From: Cylicocyclus nassatus
Lineage: Eukaryota > Nematoda > Chromadorea > Rhabditida > Strongylidae
NCBI GenBank assembly: GCA_958299035.1
Contig: CATQJL010000001.1
Coordinates: forward strand, 14,441,834-14,505,833
Direction: 5' to 3'
Length of the DNA: 64,000 bases
Made by a program: the position numbers and the translations under genes. Under the pieces are notes generated by a model. It saw only the letters and a program-made list of their open reading frames with translations, was not told the DNA's origin and ran no database searches. Positions 34,111 through 46,369 of the stretch are shown piece after piece. Within the stretch, counting starts at the first letter, position 1, and every line of letters starts with the position of its first letter.

Positions 34111-36632
34111 AGCTCTTGGGAAAAGAAGCTACTACCACTGACTATGCGCAAAGCATCTTTGCTGTTTTCTTGCACATACCTTTGCCCAGAAACCACAGCT
34201 CTTAAAAAGGAAGCTACCTCGAAGCACCTGTTTAGAGCAGCTGATTCATCCCAAAACTCAGATTGATTTCCAAAAAAGTGCCATGTTAAAGGAAGCGTCA
34301 ATTTATGTCTTCCAGCAGCCCAAAACTCAGATATGTCCGTAAAAACGAAGCAGCATTTTCTTCGATGATGTCTTGCCAGTGAACGAGCTCATTTCTTGAA
34401 CAGAAGCTGGCCCAGCGCCTTCTTTTGAAGGACAATCTTACCGAAACTGTCCTGTCGTATAAAACCCTAGTTCTTTCCTTCCCTCGAAACCAAGCTCCTT
34501 ATGCTTCCGCTTTTAGCAGAAGTATGGTTGAGAAGAAGGGTAATTTTTCCAGCAAGTTTCTGTATAATCAAATATTGACACCTAAAAACTTTTAGCGCAA
34601 ATATCTTGCTGCCTGAGCCCTGAGTCTTTTCTTCCCTCGAGACCAAGCTCCCTGTTTTTTGCTTCTAGGGACAAAAGTGTGGTTTTTGCAAAGTTCAGAA
34701 GGCCAGAATTTTCAGCAAAGATGATTTCCTGTCGCAAGAAGCTCATGGGTCTGTTTAAATGTATGTCAAGAGGCGCGATTCTTATCACCAGATGGGCAGT
34801 ATACACATACTTAGTGTTTTATGAAGTTCCAGGATTATTTGAAATTTCAAAAGAAGTACATTAGAGAATTGCAAAAATTCTTCGATCTTATCATTTTGAA
34901 AGCGATTCAAAACAAAATTGTTGAAGGTCAAAAACCCATGAAAATGCAGTTTATAGCAACTTTGTAACTATTTCGGTCAGTTTTCTAGCAAAAGTCGTCG
35001 AACTTATCAAATGGTTACTTCAAACAGCTAGTAAGCCGATGGACTTTGTTCGACACTTTTTGAACACTCCCATAGCGAGAAACTGAAGTTTTAAGTTGGT
35101 GACAGCCAGAACAATCGCGCCTCTTGACCGTCTCCCGGTCTGTCTTTCCCTCGAGACCACTCTTCTGTTTTCAGAGGCAGAAGTCTGTTTTTTGCAGAGT
35201 GAAATGGCCACAAGTGAATTTTAAACAAGTTTCTATAGAATACACATTGACACCCAGAAGTTTTCAGCGAAAATATCTTGCTGGTTGAGCTTATGAGTCT
35301 CTTTTCCTCGAAACCAAGCTATCTGTGCTGTTTTGCTTTTAGGGGTAGAAGTATGGATTTTGCAGAGTAGAATGGCCACGAATTTCAAACAAGTTTCTGT
35401 ATAATGAAACATCGACAACCAGAAACTTCTGGCGAAAACATCTTGTTGCCTGAGGCCATAATCTTTACTTCCCTCGAGACCAAGCTCCTTGTGCTTTTTT
35501 GTTTTTTGGGCCAGAAGTGTGGTTTTTGAGTTTTATGGTTTTTTGCGAAGTTTGGGAATCAAAAGTCTTAGAAAATGTCCTGTCGGATGAAACTCATGGG
35601 TCTGTCTCTCCCTAGAGACTAAGTCCCTGTTCTTTTCTGCTTTCAGGGCAGAAGTACTGATTTTTGCGAAGTAGAAGGGGCCGAAAGTTTCTGTGAAAAT
35701 GTCCTGTTGCAAGAAGCTCATGGGTCTGTCCTTCCTTAGAGACTAAATTCCCTGTGCTTTTCTGCTTTTAGGGGCAGAAGCACTGGTGTTTGCGAAGTCT
35801 AGGAGGTCAGACGCCCTAGCGAAAATGTTTGTCGCTTGAAGCCTCATGGTTCTGCCATTTTCTCGAGACCAAACTTTCTGTACTGTTTTGCTTTTAGAGG
35901 AAGAAGTGTGGTTTTTGCAAAGTAGAATGGCCAGAAGTAAATTTTAAGCAAGTTTCTGTATGATTATTGACACCCATAAACTTCTGGCGAGAATACCCTG
36001 TTGCCTGGAGCCATGATTCTTTCTTCCCCCGAGACTGGATTTTCTGGGCTTTTCTGCGTTTAGGGGCAGAAGTACTGGTTTTTGCGAAGTCTAGGGGGTC
36101 AAACGTCTTAGCGAGACTGTCCTGCCTCGAGAGCACTTTGTGATTTTTTACTTTTAGAGGCAGAAGTATGGTTTTTTTGCAAAGTAGAAGAGCCAGAAGT
36201 AAATTTTTGAAGCAAGTTTCAGTATGAATAAACATTGACACCCAGAAAGTTTCAGCGAGAGTATCTTGCTGGCTGAGCTTATTAGTGTTTTCTCCTTGAG
36301 ACCAAAAGGGCCAGAAGTAAATTTCAAGCAAGTTCTGTATAATCATTGACACCCAGAAACTTCTGGCAAAAGTCTCTTGCTGCCTGAGGCCATAATTCTT
36401 TCTTCCATCGAGACTAAGCTCCCTGTCTTTCTGCTTTTAGGGCCAGATATGTGGTTTTTGAGTTTTGTGGTTTTTGCAGTTTGAGAGCCTAAAGTTTCAG
36501 TGAAAATGCCGTGCCGGATGAAGCTCATGGGTCTGTCCTTCCCCAGAGACCACTTTTCTGCTTTCAGAGGCAGAAGTATGGTTTTTGCAGAGTGGAAGGG
36601 ACAGAAGTGAATTTAAGGAAATTTCTGTACTT
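34111..36632. repeat. Degenerate tandem array (~125 and ~167 bp units)
   Basis: Repeating blocks in order: TCCCTCGAGACCAAGCTCC, TGCTTTTAGGGGCAGAAGT, GGTTTTTGCAAAGTAGAA, GGCCAGAAGTAAATTT, CAAGTTTCTGTATAATCA, GACACCCAGAAACTTCTGG, AATATCTTGCTGCCTGAG. About fifteen diverged units; some lack the central 40 bp. The array resumes after insertions at about 38180-38290. Minus-strand open frames across it are repeat artefacts. Confidence 0.7.
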
Positions 36633-37090
36633 ACAAGGGAATGGTCAAAAATCGAAGCGGCCAATTCAAGCAAGCTGCATACCGTTCGATGCAGCATAGA
36701 ATGCTGATTTCAGATCTGTCTTCCTTATCTGCAGAGCGCTTTTGTAGGCGAAGTTATAAGCCGTTGAATGTCATCATTTTGCTAAGAAATTGTGCGTGTA
36801 AAGGTCAAACTTGGCCATACAAAGCCATTCTCGGCTCATTGTTGGACCAAAACGTGTAACTAGGTCAGTTCATATGGCTCGTACCTAAAGGTGAGCTAAA
36901 AGAGCAGTGATCTGCCTAATTTCGCAGTTTTTGTGGACGATTTTTTCGCAGTAAAGCTGCTCATAACTTCACCCACAAAGGCGCTCTGCAGATACGGAAG
37001 ACACATTTGAAATCAGCATTCTATGCTGCATCGATTGGTATGCAGCTTGTATGGATTGGCCACTTCGACTTCTGACCATTCCCTTGTTAG
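36633..37090. mobile_element. Foldback element, TAACAAGGGAATGGTC family
   Basis: Ends TTACAAGGGAATGGTC and GACCATTCCCTTGTTAG; arms share ATTCTATGCTGCAT and CTCTGCAGATA blocks. It belongs with the inner element at 12847-13316 and interrupts the tandem array. Confidence 0.65.
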
Positions 37091-37812
37091 CGAAACTATC
37101 GGTACTTTTCCGTTATCCGGACCCATTTCTTCGAAAGGCTCCCATATGATACTTTCTTTAGTCTAAGAATAATTTTTTATAGTTTCTACGAGGACTGCCT
37201 CCTTGCCACGTGTCACAAAAAAATTGACACTTTTCGGTTCATTCTAACATGATTTTTTTTTTCGAAACCATTTCCGGGGAGGTAAAAGAGATTGTAGTCA
37301 CTTTTGAGCTGTTTAATTGTTCTACATAAAAGCAAAACAATCATGAATTTGTTTTAGATCATCTTGCTTGCTTTCAGTGGTGATTTAATAATGCTTTTCT
37401 CTTCAAACCCTTTTGGCCATGCGATCTTAGCCAGAAAAGACTATAAATGAAGCTTGAAGTCCCTTGCTGCCGCTTATTTTGCCTCTTAAATGATTTCATC
37501 TCACGCCCTTCTCTATTCAGAGCAAGTCTAGTCTGTTCATCGATAAGAGTATGTCGTTATTATTATGACAATGTTCACTTTGAAATGCTTGATCGAAATG
37601 AGGTTGAAATTGACTACAAAACAGATTGAACGAAAACTCTTAGTAAAACCTGTTAAGCATGTAAATGACATTTTAAATTTTTTTGACACGTGGCAGAAGG
37701 TTGGCACTCCTCCCTGTAAAGCTGACACCAAATATGGTACAAGGATGGAAGCAATACTCTTTTTTGAAAAAATGGGTCCAGATAACGGAAAAGTACCGAA
37801 ATATCTTGCCGC
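37091..37812. other. No supported gene
   Basis: Two overlapping plus frames (37447-37629 and 37565-37720) have no matching splice sites or recognisable family. Confidence 0.4.
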
Positions 37813-38170
37813 CAGTGGCGGTCGCAGGATTTCGGACCGAGGGGGGCGCGACAAAAATTTTTTTCAAATGAAGGTGCGCGGCGTTAGCCACGCACTCCGA
37901 AAGAATTTTTGGGGTGCTTCTCTAAATTTTTGCGGGTTCCCAACCCCCAAATTTGAAAAAAGGGGACGTGGCGTCAGCCACGCCCCCGAAAAATTTTTTT
38001 TATAAAGCTAATTTGAATTTTTAAAAAATTTTAAAGATTATTTCAATTATTTACATAAATAAACAAGTCGTTTGCACATTTTTATAACTCATATAGGTAA
38101 GTTTCAAAAATTTCGCGACCGACTCGAGGGGGGGGGGCGCCCCCCCCCCGCCCCCCCTCGACTGCTTGCC
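37813..38170. mobile_element. hAT-like repeat with G/C blocks, copy 2
   Basis: Begins CAGTGGCGGTCGCAGGATTT (hAT-type start). Includes GCGTTAGCCACGC and GCGTCAGCCACGCCC repeats and ends in a G10-CGCC-C run. Homologous to 6175-6478. Confidence 0.55.
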
Positions 38171-38290
38171 GCCTCAGTTTATAAACATTTTCTTCCCTCG
38201 AAACCGGGCTCTATGTGCTTTTCTGATTTTGGGGGCAGAAGTAGGATTCAAAAAGGTAAAGGCGGGCCAAAGTGAATTTATAACAACTTT

Positions 38291-41200
38291 AGGTAAATTT
38301 ACCGCCTTCGTAATTTCAGAGTGTGATTATAGAATTCTCAGCATGCTCACTTACCCCCGGATTAGTGCCATCTGAACCTCGTAGCTTCAGCTTTGAAAAA
38401 AAGAGGAAATCAATAAAAGTAATGAAAATCCTCAAAAACTATCTTTGCAGTGAGCGTGCTCACATACAACTTTGTGCAATGTCAGCCGTGTAGCTCTAAT
38501 TTTACAAAGAATAGAAAAATCGACAAAAATAATAGGTTCTTCTAAGAACACTTATTACAATCGTAATCGGCATGCTCGCTTATTTCCCATGTGCCAAATC
38601 CCAGTGCCGTATCTCAAACTTTGCAAAAAATCGATAAAGCTAGTGAAGGTAATTGATAAATTGTAAAATAAGAATGCCTTCGTGAGCAGCATGCTCAATT
38701 ACTTGCCTGTACCAATCCCCAACGCCATAGTTCAAACATTGCAAAAAATTAATTAAACCAATAGAAGTAAGGGGTATTTTCTGAAATGTTATGATATTCG
38801 TAATCAGCATGTTCCCTTACCCCCGTATGCCAACTCCCAGTCACGTAGTTCAAAATCTGCAGAAAAATCGATAGAATGATAAAAGTAACGGGTATTTACG
38901 AAAATGGTTATCATATTCGTAATCAGCATGCTCGATTACCCCCGCGTGCCAAACCCCAGCCCCGTAGCTTGAACCATGCAAAAAAATCGATAAAATGATA
39001 AAAATAACTGATAATTCTAAAAACTAATACTGTATTCGTAATCAGCATGCTCGATTACCCCCGTGTGCCAACTCCTAGCTCCGTAGCTTGAACTTTGCAA
39101 AAAAATCGATAAAATGATAAAAATAACTGATAATTCTAAAAACTAATACTGTTTTCGTAATCAGCATGCTCGATTACCCCCGTGTGCCAACTCCTAGCTA
39201 CGTAGCTTGAACTTTGCAAAAAAATCGATAAAATGATAAAAATAACTGATAATTTTAAAAACTAATACTGTATTCGTAATCAGCATGCTCGATTACCCCC
39301 GTGTGCCAACTCCTAGCTCCGTAGCTTGAACTTTGCAAAAAAATCGATAAAATGATAAAAGTAACTGATAATTCTAAAAATTAATACTGTATTCGTAATC
39401 AGCATGCTCGATTACCCCCGTGTGCCAACTCCTAGCTCCGTAGCTTGAACTTTGCAAAAAAATCGATAAAATGATAAAAATAACTGATAATTCTAAAAAC
39501 TAATACTGTATTCGTAATCAGTATGTTCGCTTATCCTCTCGTGCCAACTCCCAACCCCGTAGTCCAAAATTTGCAAACAAATCGATAAAATGATAAAAGT
39601 AATGGACATTTTTGAAAATGGTTATCATATTCGCAATCAGCATGCTCGATTACGCCCGTGTGCCCACTCCTAGCTCCGTGGCTTGAACTTCGCAAAAAAA
39701 TCGATAAAATGATAAAAATAGCTGATAATTCTAAAAACTAATACTGTATTCGTAATCAGCATGCTCGATTACCCCCGTGTGCCAACTCCTAGCTCCGTAG
39801 CTTGAACTTTGCAAAAAAATCGATAAAATGATAAAAATAACTGATAATTCTAAAAACTAATACTGTATTCGTAATCAGTATGTTCGCTTACCCTCTCGTG
39901 CCAACTCCCAACCCCGTAGTCCAAATTTTGCAAACAAATCGATAAAATGATAAAAGTAATGGACATTTTTGAAAATGGTTATCATATTCGCAATCAGCAT
40001 GCTCGATTACGCCCGTGTGCCCACTCCTAGCTCCGTGGCTTGAACTTCGCAAAAAATCGATAAAATGATAAAAGTAATGGGCATTTTTGAGGTTATCATA
40101 TTCGTAATCAGCATGTTCGATTACCCCCGTGTGCCAACTCCTAGCTCCGTAGCTTGAACTTTGCAAAAAAATCGATAAAATGATAAAAGTAATGGGCATT
40201 TTTGAGGTTATCATATTCGTAATCAGCATGTTCGATTACCCCCGTGTGCCAACTCCTAGCTCCGTAGCTTGAACTTTGCAAAAAAATCGATAAAATGATA
40301 AAAATAGCTGATAATTCTAAAAACTAATACTGTATTCGTAATCAGCATGCTCGATTACCCCCGTGTGCCAACTTCCAGCCCCGTAGCTTGAACTTTGCCA
40401 AAAATCGATAAAATGATAAAAGTAATGGGCATTTTTGAGGTTATCATATTCGTAATCAGCATGTTCGATTACCCCCGTGTGCCAACTCCTAGCTCCGTAG
40501 CTTGAACTTTGCAAAAAAATCGATAAAATGATAAAAATAACTGATAAGTATTGTATTCGTAATCAGTATGTTCGCTTACCCTCTCGTGCCAACTCCCAAC
40601 CCCGTAGTCCTAAATTTGCAAACAAATCGATAAAATGATAAAAGTAATGGACATTCTTGAAAATGGTTATCATATTCGCAATCAGCATGCTCGATTACGC
40701 CCGTGTGCCCACTCCTAGCTCCGTAGCTTGAACTTTGCCAGAAAATCGATAAAATGATAGAAGTAATGGGCATTTTTGATAATGGTTATCAAATTCGTAA
40801 TCAGCAAGCTCGATTACCCCCGTGTGCCAACTTCCAGCCCCGTAGCTTGAACTTTGCCAAAAATCGATAAAATGATAAAAGTAATGGGCATTTTTGAGGT
40901 TATCATATTCGTAATCAGCATGTTCGATTACCCCCGTGTGCCAACTCCTAGCTCCGTAGCTTGAACTTTGCAAAAAAATCGATAAAATGATAAAAATAAC
41001 TGATAAGTATTGTATTCGTAATCAGTATGTTCGCTTACCCTCTCGTGCCAACTCCCAGTCACGTAGTTCAAAATCTGCAGAAAAATCGATAGAATGATAA
41101 AAGTAACGGGTATTTACGAAAATGGTTATCATATTCGTAATCAGCATGCTCGATTACCCCCGCGTGCCAAACCCCAGCCCCGTAGCTTGAACCATGCAAA

Positions 41201-41560
41201 AAAATTGATAAAATGATAAAAATAACTGATAATTCTAAAAACTAATACTGTATTCGTAATCAGCATGCTCGATTACCCCCGTGTGCCAACTCCCAGCCCC
41301 GTAGCTTGTACTTTGCCAGAAAATCGATAAAATGACAAAAGTAATGGGCATTTTTGAAAATAGTTATCATATTCGTAATCAGCATGCTCGATTAGCCCCG
41401 TATGCCAACTCCCAGCCCCGTAGCTTGAACTTTGCCAAAAATCGATAAAATGATAAAAGTAATGGGCATTTTTGAAAATGGTTATCATATTCGTAATCAG
41501 CATGTTCGATTACCCCCCCCCCCCCCGTGCCAACTCCCAGCCCCGAAGTTCAAAATTTAC
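38291..41560. repeat. Satellite-like array of ~119 bp units
   Basis: About two dozen head-to-tail units containing AATCAGCATGCTCGATTACC, GTGCCAACTCCTAGC, CCGTAGCTTGAACTTTGC and ATCGATAAAATGATAAAA. Two unit types alternate: one ends in CTGATAATTCTAAAAACTAA, the other in GGGCATTTTTGA...TTATCATATTC. Units are well conserved in the middle and degenerate towards 38300-38800. The same unit lies inside the Helitrons at 32932 and 50873. Minus-strand frames reading VIEHADYEYDN are repeat translations. Confidence 0.85.
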
Positions 41561-42410
41561 AAATAATCGATAAATTTGGTAGAAGTAATAACAAGCTTCC
41601 ATGCTGGAAAATGACAAACACGAAAACACCATCGAGGACCTACAGACAGCATCAACAAGCATGCTTATCCATCAGCGTACAGACAAGCCACCAATGTACA
41701 GACAAAATCCCATTCGGTTTTATATATATAGAAGGATGAGTGGAAAAATCAAAAAAAAGAGGGAAAATTAGTATAATTACAAAATTTGCGTTTTTTGGTA
41801 GTGAAAGATAATTTGATGAAATCTATGAAAGAATACAAAACATTCAATGCTTTTTTGTACGTTTTTTATCTGGCTTCGAGGCTTAGAACTAACTCTACCG
41901 GTAGTGCAGCTTCCCTCTACCGGTAGTGCAGCTTCCTTGGGGCCCCTCTTCAGTAGTTCCCAGGGAAGCTTGAAAATCAGCAAAGTATAAAATCAAAGAT
42001 GAGTATTTAGCTATGAAATAAATAGAATATGGAGAGAGTAAGAGTAATTTTTTTCCTATTTCTCTGTACTCCTTGGACAATCGAAAACACATGTGTTAGC
42101 CATTGCGCAATACTGATTAATATATGCGAACAAAACTAGATTCTCTTGTAATCTCTCGACCATGAACCTCAGTAAAAGGAAACTGCTTACAAACTTTATA
42201 AATGCATATCTAGTAAACTTATCTTCCCTTTAAACGTACAGATGCGGTACAACTTGTACGACTTTGCACTTTGTTATCATTGTTGACACCCACCCAGTGA
42301 TCTATGCAAAACGCGATGTTTACTAAAATGAGGAAACCAGTTGAAAGCTGAAAGGCGTTTGTTGTTCCGTTGTGTAACTGAGTCGTTTGGTACGGTCTCT
42401 ATACTGCTTC
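41561..42410. other. No gene seen
   Basis: A TTTTATATATATAGA motif near 41719 resembles a Helitron 5' end in reverse and may be the far border of the array-bearing element. A 20-bp duplication (CTCTACCGGTAGTGCAGCTT) lies at about 41893-41933. Confidence 0.4.
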
Positions 42411-42415
42411 TTGCA

Positions 42416-42422
42416 TATAAAA
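42416..42422 (+). promoter_or_regulatory. TATA box, gene F
   Basis: CATATAAAATGC, 121 bp before the ATG. It is followed by a clear 59-nt 5'UTR intron at 42457-42515 (GTAAGT...TTTTTAG), so this gene has a cis-spliced leader. Confidence 0.6.
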
Positions 42423-42536
42423 TGCACCGTCTTCAAGCCGTTTCATCCGCCGTTTGGTAAGTTCCTAAACTTCTCACTTGTTGTTGTGAAAAATTGGATG
42501 AATTTACTTTTTTAGCGCTTTCCCTGACGTCACAAA

Positions 42537-43814
42537 ATGAAGTTCCTCATTGTTCTCGCATTTGTTGCTGTCGTCAACTGTCAAATGCAAGACAAGAAGA
42601 GTAAGCATGCCTAATTCTACATCGCTTTCAAATTTGATATATTGAACCTTTTTTAGATAAGGGTAGCGAAATGAATAGCGGTGGTGGAGGTGGAAAAGGT
42701 GGTAGTGGATTAATGCAAGCAATCCAGAAAACTCTCGGAGGCGCAACGGGAGGATCGGGATCCGGATCGGGTGCAAAAGTGACAAGATCCCCAACTGAAG
42801 GTAATGCTGAGCTTATTCTTTCAAACCCAAGCTGGATTAGCTAAAAATTTTCGTTTCGTGCAAATATTCATAAATATTTTTCTTGCTGTATTATATCCAT
42901 CTACGAGCGAAAGTCGTTCAAGTTTTCCCTAATTAACAAATATCAACATAAATTGTGATCTAACGTTTTGAAATTTATTCATTGAAAAAACGAAAATTTT
43001 CACATTTGAGCACCATGAAAAGGTTGAGGTATCTCACTTCTTCGTACCCTTTGTTCATGAGAAAATAAATTTTACATCATTGAAGTGCTCTTTTCAGAAA
43101 ACTGGACAAAAATTTGCCTGCAGCATCTGTAGTAGCCAACAAGCAACAGAAATTATCAATAACCTGACCTAATACATGCCTTTTTTAGTAAAAGGAATGG
43201 AAAAGACAAGCGGAGGTAGCGCACATATGGGTACGACTCAGGAAATGAGCTCGGGCATGAGCACAAAGCAACCAAGATCCCCCACTCCAACTGGAGGTAA
43301 TGCTAATCTTAATCCTTCCCCCAACTGCCAGCTACCTGTTCAATCTAGGAAAGGGAATGGAAAAATCGAGCGGAACAACTCAGACAATGAACTCAGGTAT
43401 GAGCACAAAGCAACCAAGATCCCCAACTCCGACTGGAGGTAATGCTAATCTTTTTTTTGAACTTAGTCGCCAACTTACTGTTCAATTCAGGAATGGAGAT
43501 GGAAAAATCAGTCGGAGATAGCGGACATATGGGTACAACTCACGAGATGAACTCAGGAATGAGTACAAAACAGGCAAGATCTCCAACTCCAACTCCAACT
43601 CCCACTGGAGGTAAGCCTTTTGCCTACGTGAATTTGCTGTCCACTGCACTATATATCCCAGGTATGAATAACATGGGCGGAGGTGGCGGAATGATGAACA
43701 AAGGAATGAGCTCTGGAAGCGGTAAGATAAAAAAGTGTAAATTTTTCCTATAACATCCTCTTAATTCTTTTAGGTATGATGAACAACCAGGCTCACAAAG
43801 CAGGTGGACGCTAA
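42537..43814 (+). CDS. Gene F: Met/Gly/Ser/Pro-rich secreted protein, 208 aa
   Basis: Exons 42537-42600, 42657-42800, 43189-43296, 43349-43438, 43491-43610, 43662-43721 and 43774-43814; all phase 1. Signal peptide MKFLIVLAFVAVVNC, mature start QMQDKK. Exon 2 is Gly/Ser-rich with a KVTRSPTEG end. Exons 3-5 are diverged copies of one module: KGMEKxSG, then GTTQEMxSGMSTKQPRS and a PTPTG tail, lengthened to PTPTPTPTG in exon 5. Exon 6 is NNMGGGGGMMNKGMSSGSG and the end is NQAHKAGGR. Same exon logic as genes A-E but Met-rich rather than Trp-rich. Function unknown; low complexity suggests a disordered extracellular protein. Confidence 0.85.
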
Positions 43815-43899
43815 GCTGCTTCCGAACCATGGATGCCTTCATCGTGGCATCATCAATCTGAGCCTTTACTATCTATTGACTTGTCTTTCTTTATTTATG

Positions 43900-43905
43900 A
43901 ATAAA
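43900..43905 (+). terminator. Poly(A) signal, gene F
   Basis: AATAAA 86 bp after the TAA. Confidence 0.6.
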
Positions 43906-44233
43906 TTGGTTTCCTAAAACATTCTTCGACCTCGAGAGTCGCCTTGAATTTGAAAACTAGTTGTTGACATCTCTCAAAGCTGACAAGTAGTGGCATGAAA
44001 GACATCGCGTAAAAAAGTGAATAGTTTCGATAAGAAACTCCGCTTTCCATTTAGTTTCCTTTCTATCCGAACTCAAACATATCCGTCACTTCTGACAAAG
44101 GAAACTCTATCACTACTTTTGGAATATCCGCGCGTCAAGTTCTTAGCCGTCTTTTCCATTTTTACCACACAATGCATTTTGTGAAATTGCTTTTCATTGA
44201 AAGTCTCAATTCGATTGGCTCGAAATCTCAGAA

Positions 44234-46134
44234 ATGTTAAGACTAAATCTGCTGTGCCACACTGCTGATGTGAAATGCCGAATACTTTGTTCTGGCATAC
44301 TCAATGTCTTGAACAAATACAAAAACATCAAGCAGTTCAATTTGTCATACGAACAGTGGCAAGGTTTTGATGAAATACGGAGGCTCATAAAAAGTGGGAT
44401 TGCTCGTCTGTCGGTTAGTGATAAAGGAGGAGAGTTTGTAATCATATCTCAAAAACTGGATCGCGAAATATGTGAGCAACACCTCTCTGATAACAGCGTT
44501 TATCGTCGCACAACCGAAAAGGAATACCTTTCCCAGTGCAAACGCTTGAACCACATATGGCTGTTGCTTGGTAGGGAAGCTGGTCTAAACGAAAAGTTCT
44601 TGAGTAGACTTAAAATTGACAATCCATGTTGTCCCGTGTTTTATGGTCTGCCGAAACGCATAAGCTCGCTACAAACGATCTGAACTTTACGTCTGCCACA
44701 ACGTTTAGGATCCGACCGATCATCAGCTGTGTGAACGGTCCAACCGACAGAATCTCATGGTTTCTGAAAAAAATTGTCGCCCAACTCCTGTGCAAAGTCC
44801 CGTCTCACTTGCCGAACACTGGACATTTCCTTGAAAGATTACGACAAGCTAAATTCCACCATAGCTGCGTAATGGAGTCATTTGATGTAACATCACTTTA
44901 CACGAACGTTTCCAACAGTGATGCTTTTCAAGCGCTTTCTGAGCTGATTGATGTTCATGGCTCTTCCATATCGATGTATGGTCTCAGCAAAACGCGCGTC
45001 ATGGCTCTTCAAGGAATGTCTGAACTGCAACATTTTCAAGTGGTCGGGAATCTACTACTCACAGTTGAGAGGGCTGGCAGTGGGGCAAAGGCTAGCGCCG
45101 GTTCTAGCTATCTGTTTCATGAGCAGGATAGAAAGACCGGTGTTATCCAGATGTCCTATTTTGTATTGTCGATATGTTGATGACTGTCTAATCGTAACAT
45201 TAACACAGTCCGAAATGGACGAGTGTTTTCGCGTTTTGAACGAACAATCGCAATACATAAAGTTCACCAGAGAGAAACCCCGGAACGGCTGGCTACCATA
45301 TCTCAACACACAGCTGATGTTATCTAGTTGCAACGTTCGCGTAAAGTGGTATCGTAAAGAGCATTAAAAGATATCATTTTACACGCCAAATCTGGCCATC
45401 CGGTCTCGGCTAAAAGAGCAGTTGTGCGCAATATGTTTAAAACGGCCGCAGAGGTTTGCAGTGACGAAAGCGAAAAACAAGCTCTCAAGCTTGCAAGAAA
45501 GGTTGCAGAATGCAATGGCTATTTCCCAACTAGATCCAGACATTCGAAAAGAACACCTGCCGGTAATCAACATACCCAAGCTAGAGCCTTGATTCCCTTA
45601 TGTTTACCATTCATCTCTGACCGGGTCACAAACGAGTTCAAACGTTGTCTGATACAGTCACAGCTGAACCAAGATGTTGTTCTCGTGAACATTCCAGCGA
45701 ACAGCATTAAGCGACAGCTAGTACGTAATAGGTTATATGATACGGATTGTATCACACAGAACTGCGTTGTATGCCCTGACGGCAGAGCAGGGGATTGCGC
45801 CAAGTTTGGGGTAGTTTACGAGCTCGAATGTCTGGAATGTCATGCAACCTACATCGGAGAGACGGGGCGTTTACTCAGCATTCGCGTTAACGAACATTTG
45901 GCCAGTAAGAAACGAGGGAGCACGATAAGTCCACTCTGGAAACACAGAGCGGATCACAACGGTAACGATTTTGGCGTCAAGTGCAGGATTTTAGCGTATG
46001 AAAGTAAGATTGCGGCTCGCAAGACACTGGAAGCGTCATTCATTCTCTCGCGCCAGCCAAAGATGAATGGCAAAAATGAACAGCTTTCTATCACCAGCGA
46101 TCTTATGCCGTTCATATCGTACTGTCAGTTCTAA
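44234..46134 (+). pseudogene. Penelope-type RT + GIY-YIG endonuclease, frameshifted
   Basis: Four reading-frame pieces follow one another. Piece 1 (44234-44683) has the SDKGGEFVII block and YGLPK. Piece 2 (to about 44940) has RPIISCVNGPTDR and FDVTSLYTNV, the RT catalytic-Asp region. Piece 3 (to 45367) has QLRGLAVGQRLAPVLA and YVDD at 45173-45184. Piece 4 (from about 45368 to 46134) has a Cys-rich CVVCPDG segment, then VYEL (45811) and TYIGE (45847), the GIY-YIG core, with RxNEH downstream. At least three frame changes separate them, so no active protein is made. The RT/EN order matches endonuclease-bearing Penelope elements. Confidence 0.75.
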
Positions 46135-46341
46135 GATACCTACGACTACTTAAGCTGTCCTCTTGTGGGACATTTCAGTCGTTTGTCATCAGTGGGTGGA
46201 CGTAAGTGAGCGGCGTTGCCGACATTGGTGAGTTGCCATAGCATGAGGACTTTGTACCGTCCACTTAAAACGAATCGAGAAGCAAGTGGAGGGAAGCGTC
46301 GTATAAAGCAGCAAATACGAGCGAGACTATCTTTCAGGCCT

Positions 46342-46369
46342 CTGAGGAAGGCACTGTTGCCGAAACGTC
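46342..46369 (+). ncRNA. Hammerhead-ribozyme-like motif in the Penelope tail
   Basis: CTGAGGA, a GGCA/TGCC stem with a CTGT loop, then GAAAC and GTC, in the order of a hammerhead core. One extra A lies before the stem and helix III would be minimal, so activity is doubtful. Penelope-like elements are known to carry minimal hammerheads. Confidence 0.4.

Noticed and set aside
35894..36352. 152-codon minus frame
   Set aside because: Runs through the degenerate tandem array; residues repeat with the DNA unit.
39888..41503. Repeated frames with VIEHADYEYDN in the satellite array
   Set aside because: Periodic satellite translation, interrupted at each unit variant.
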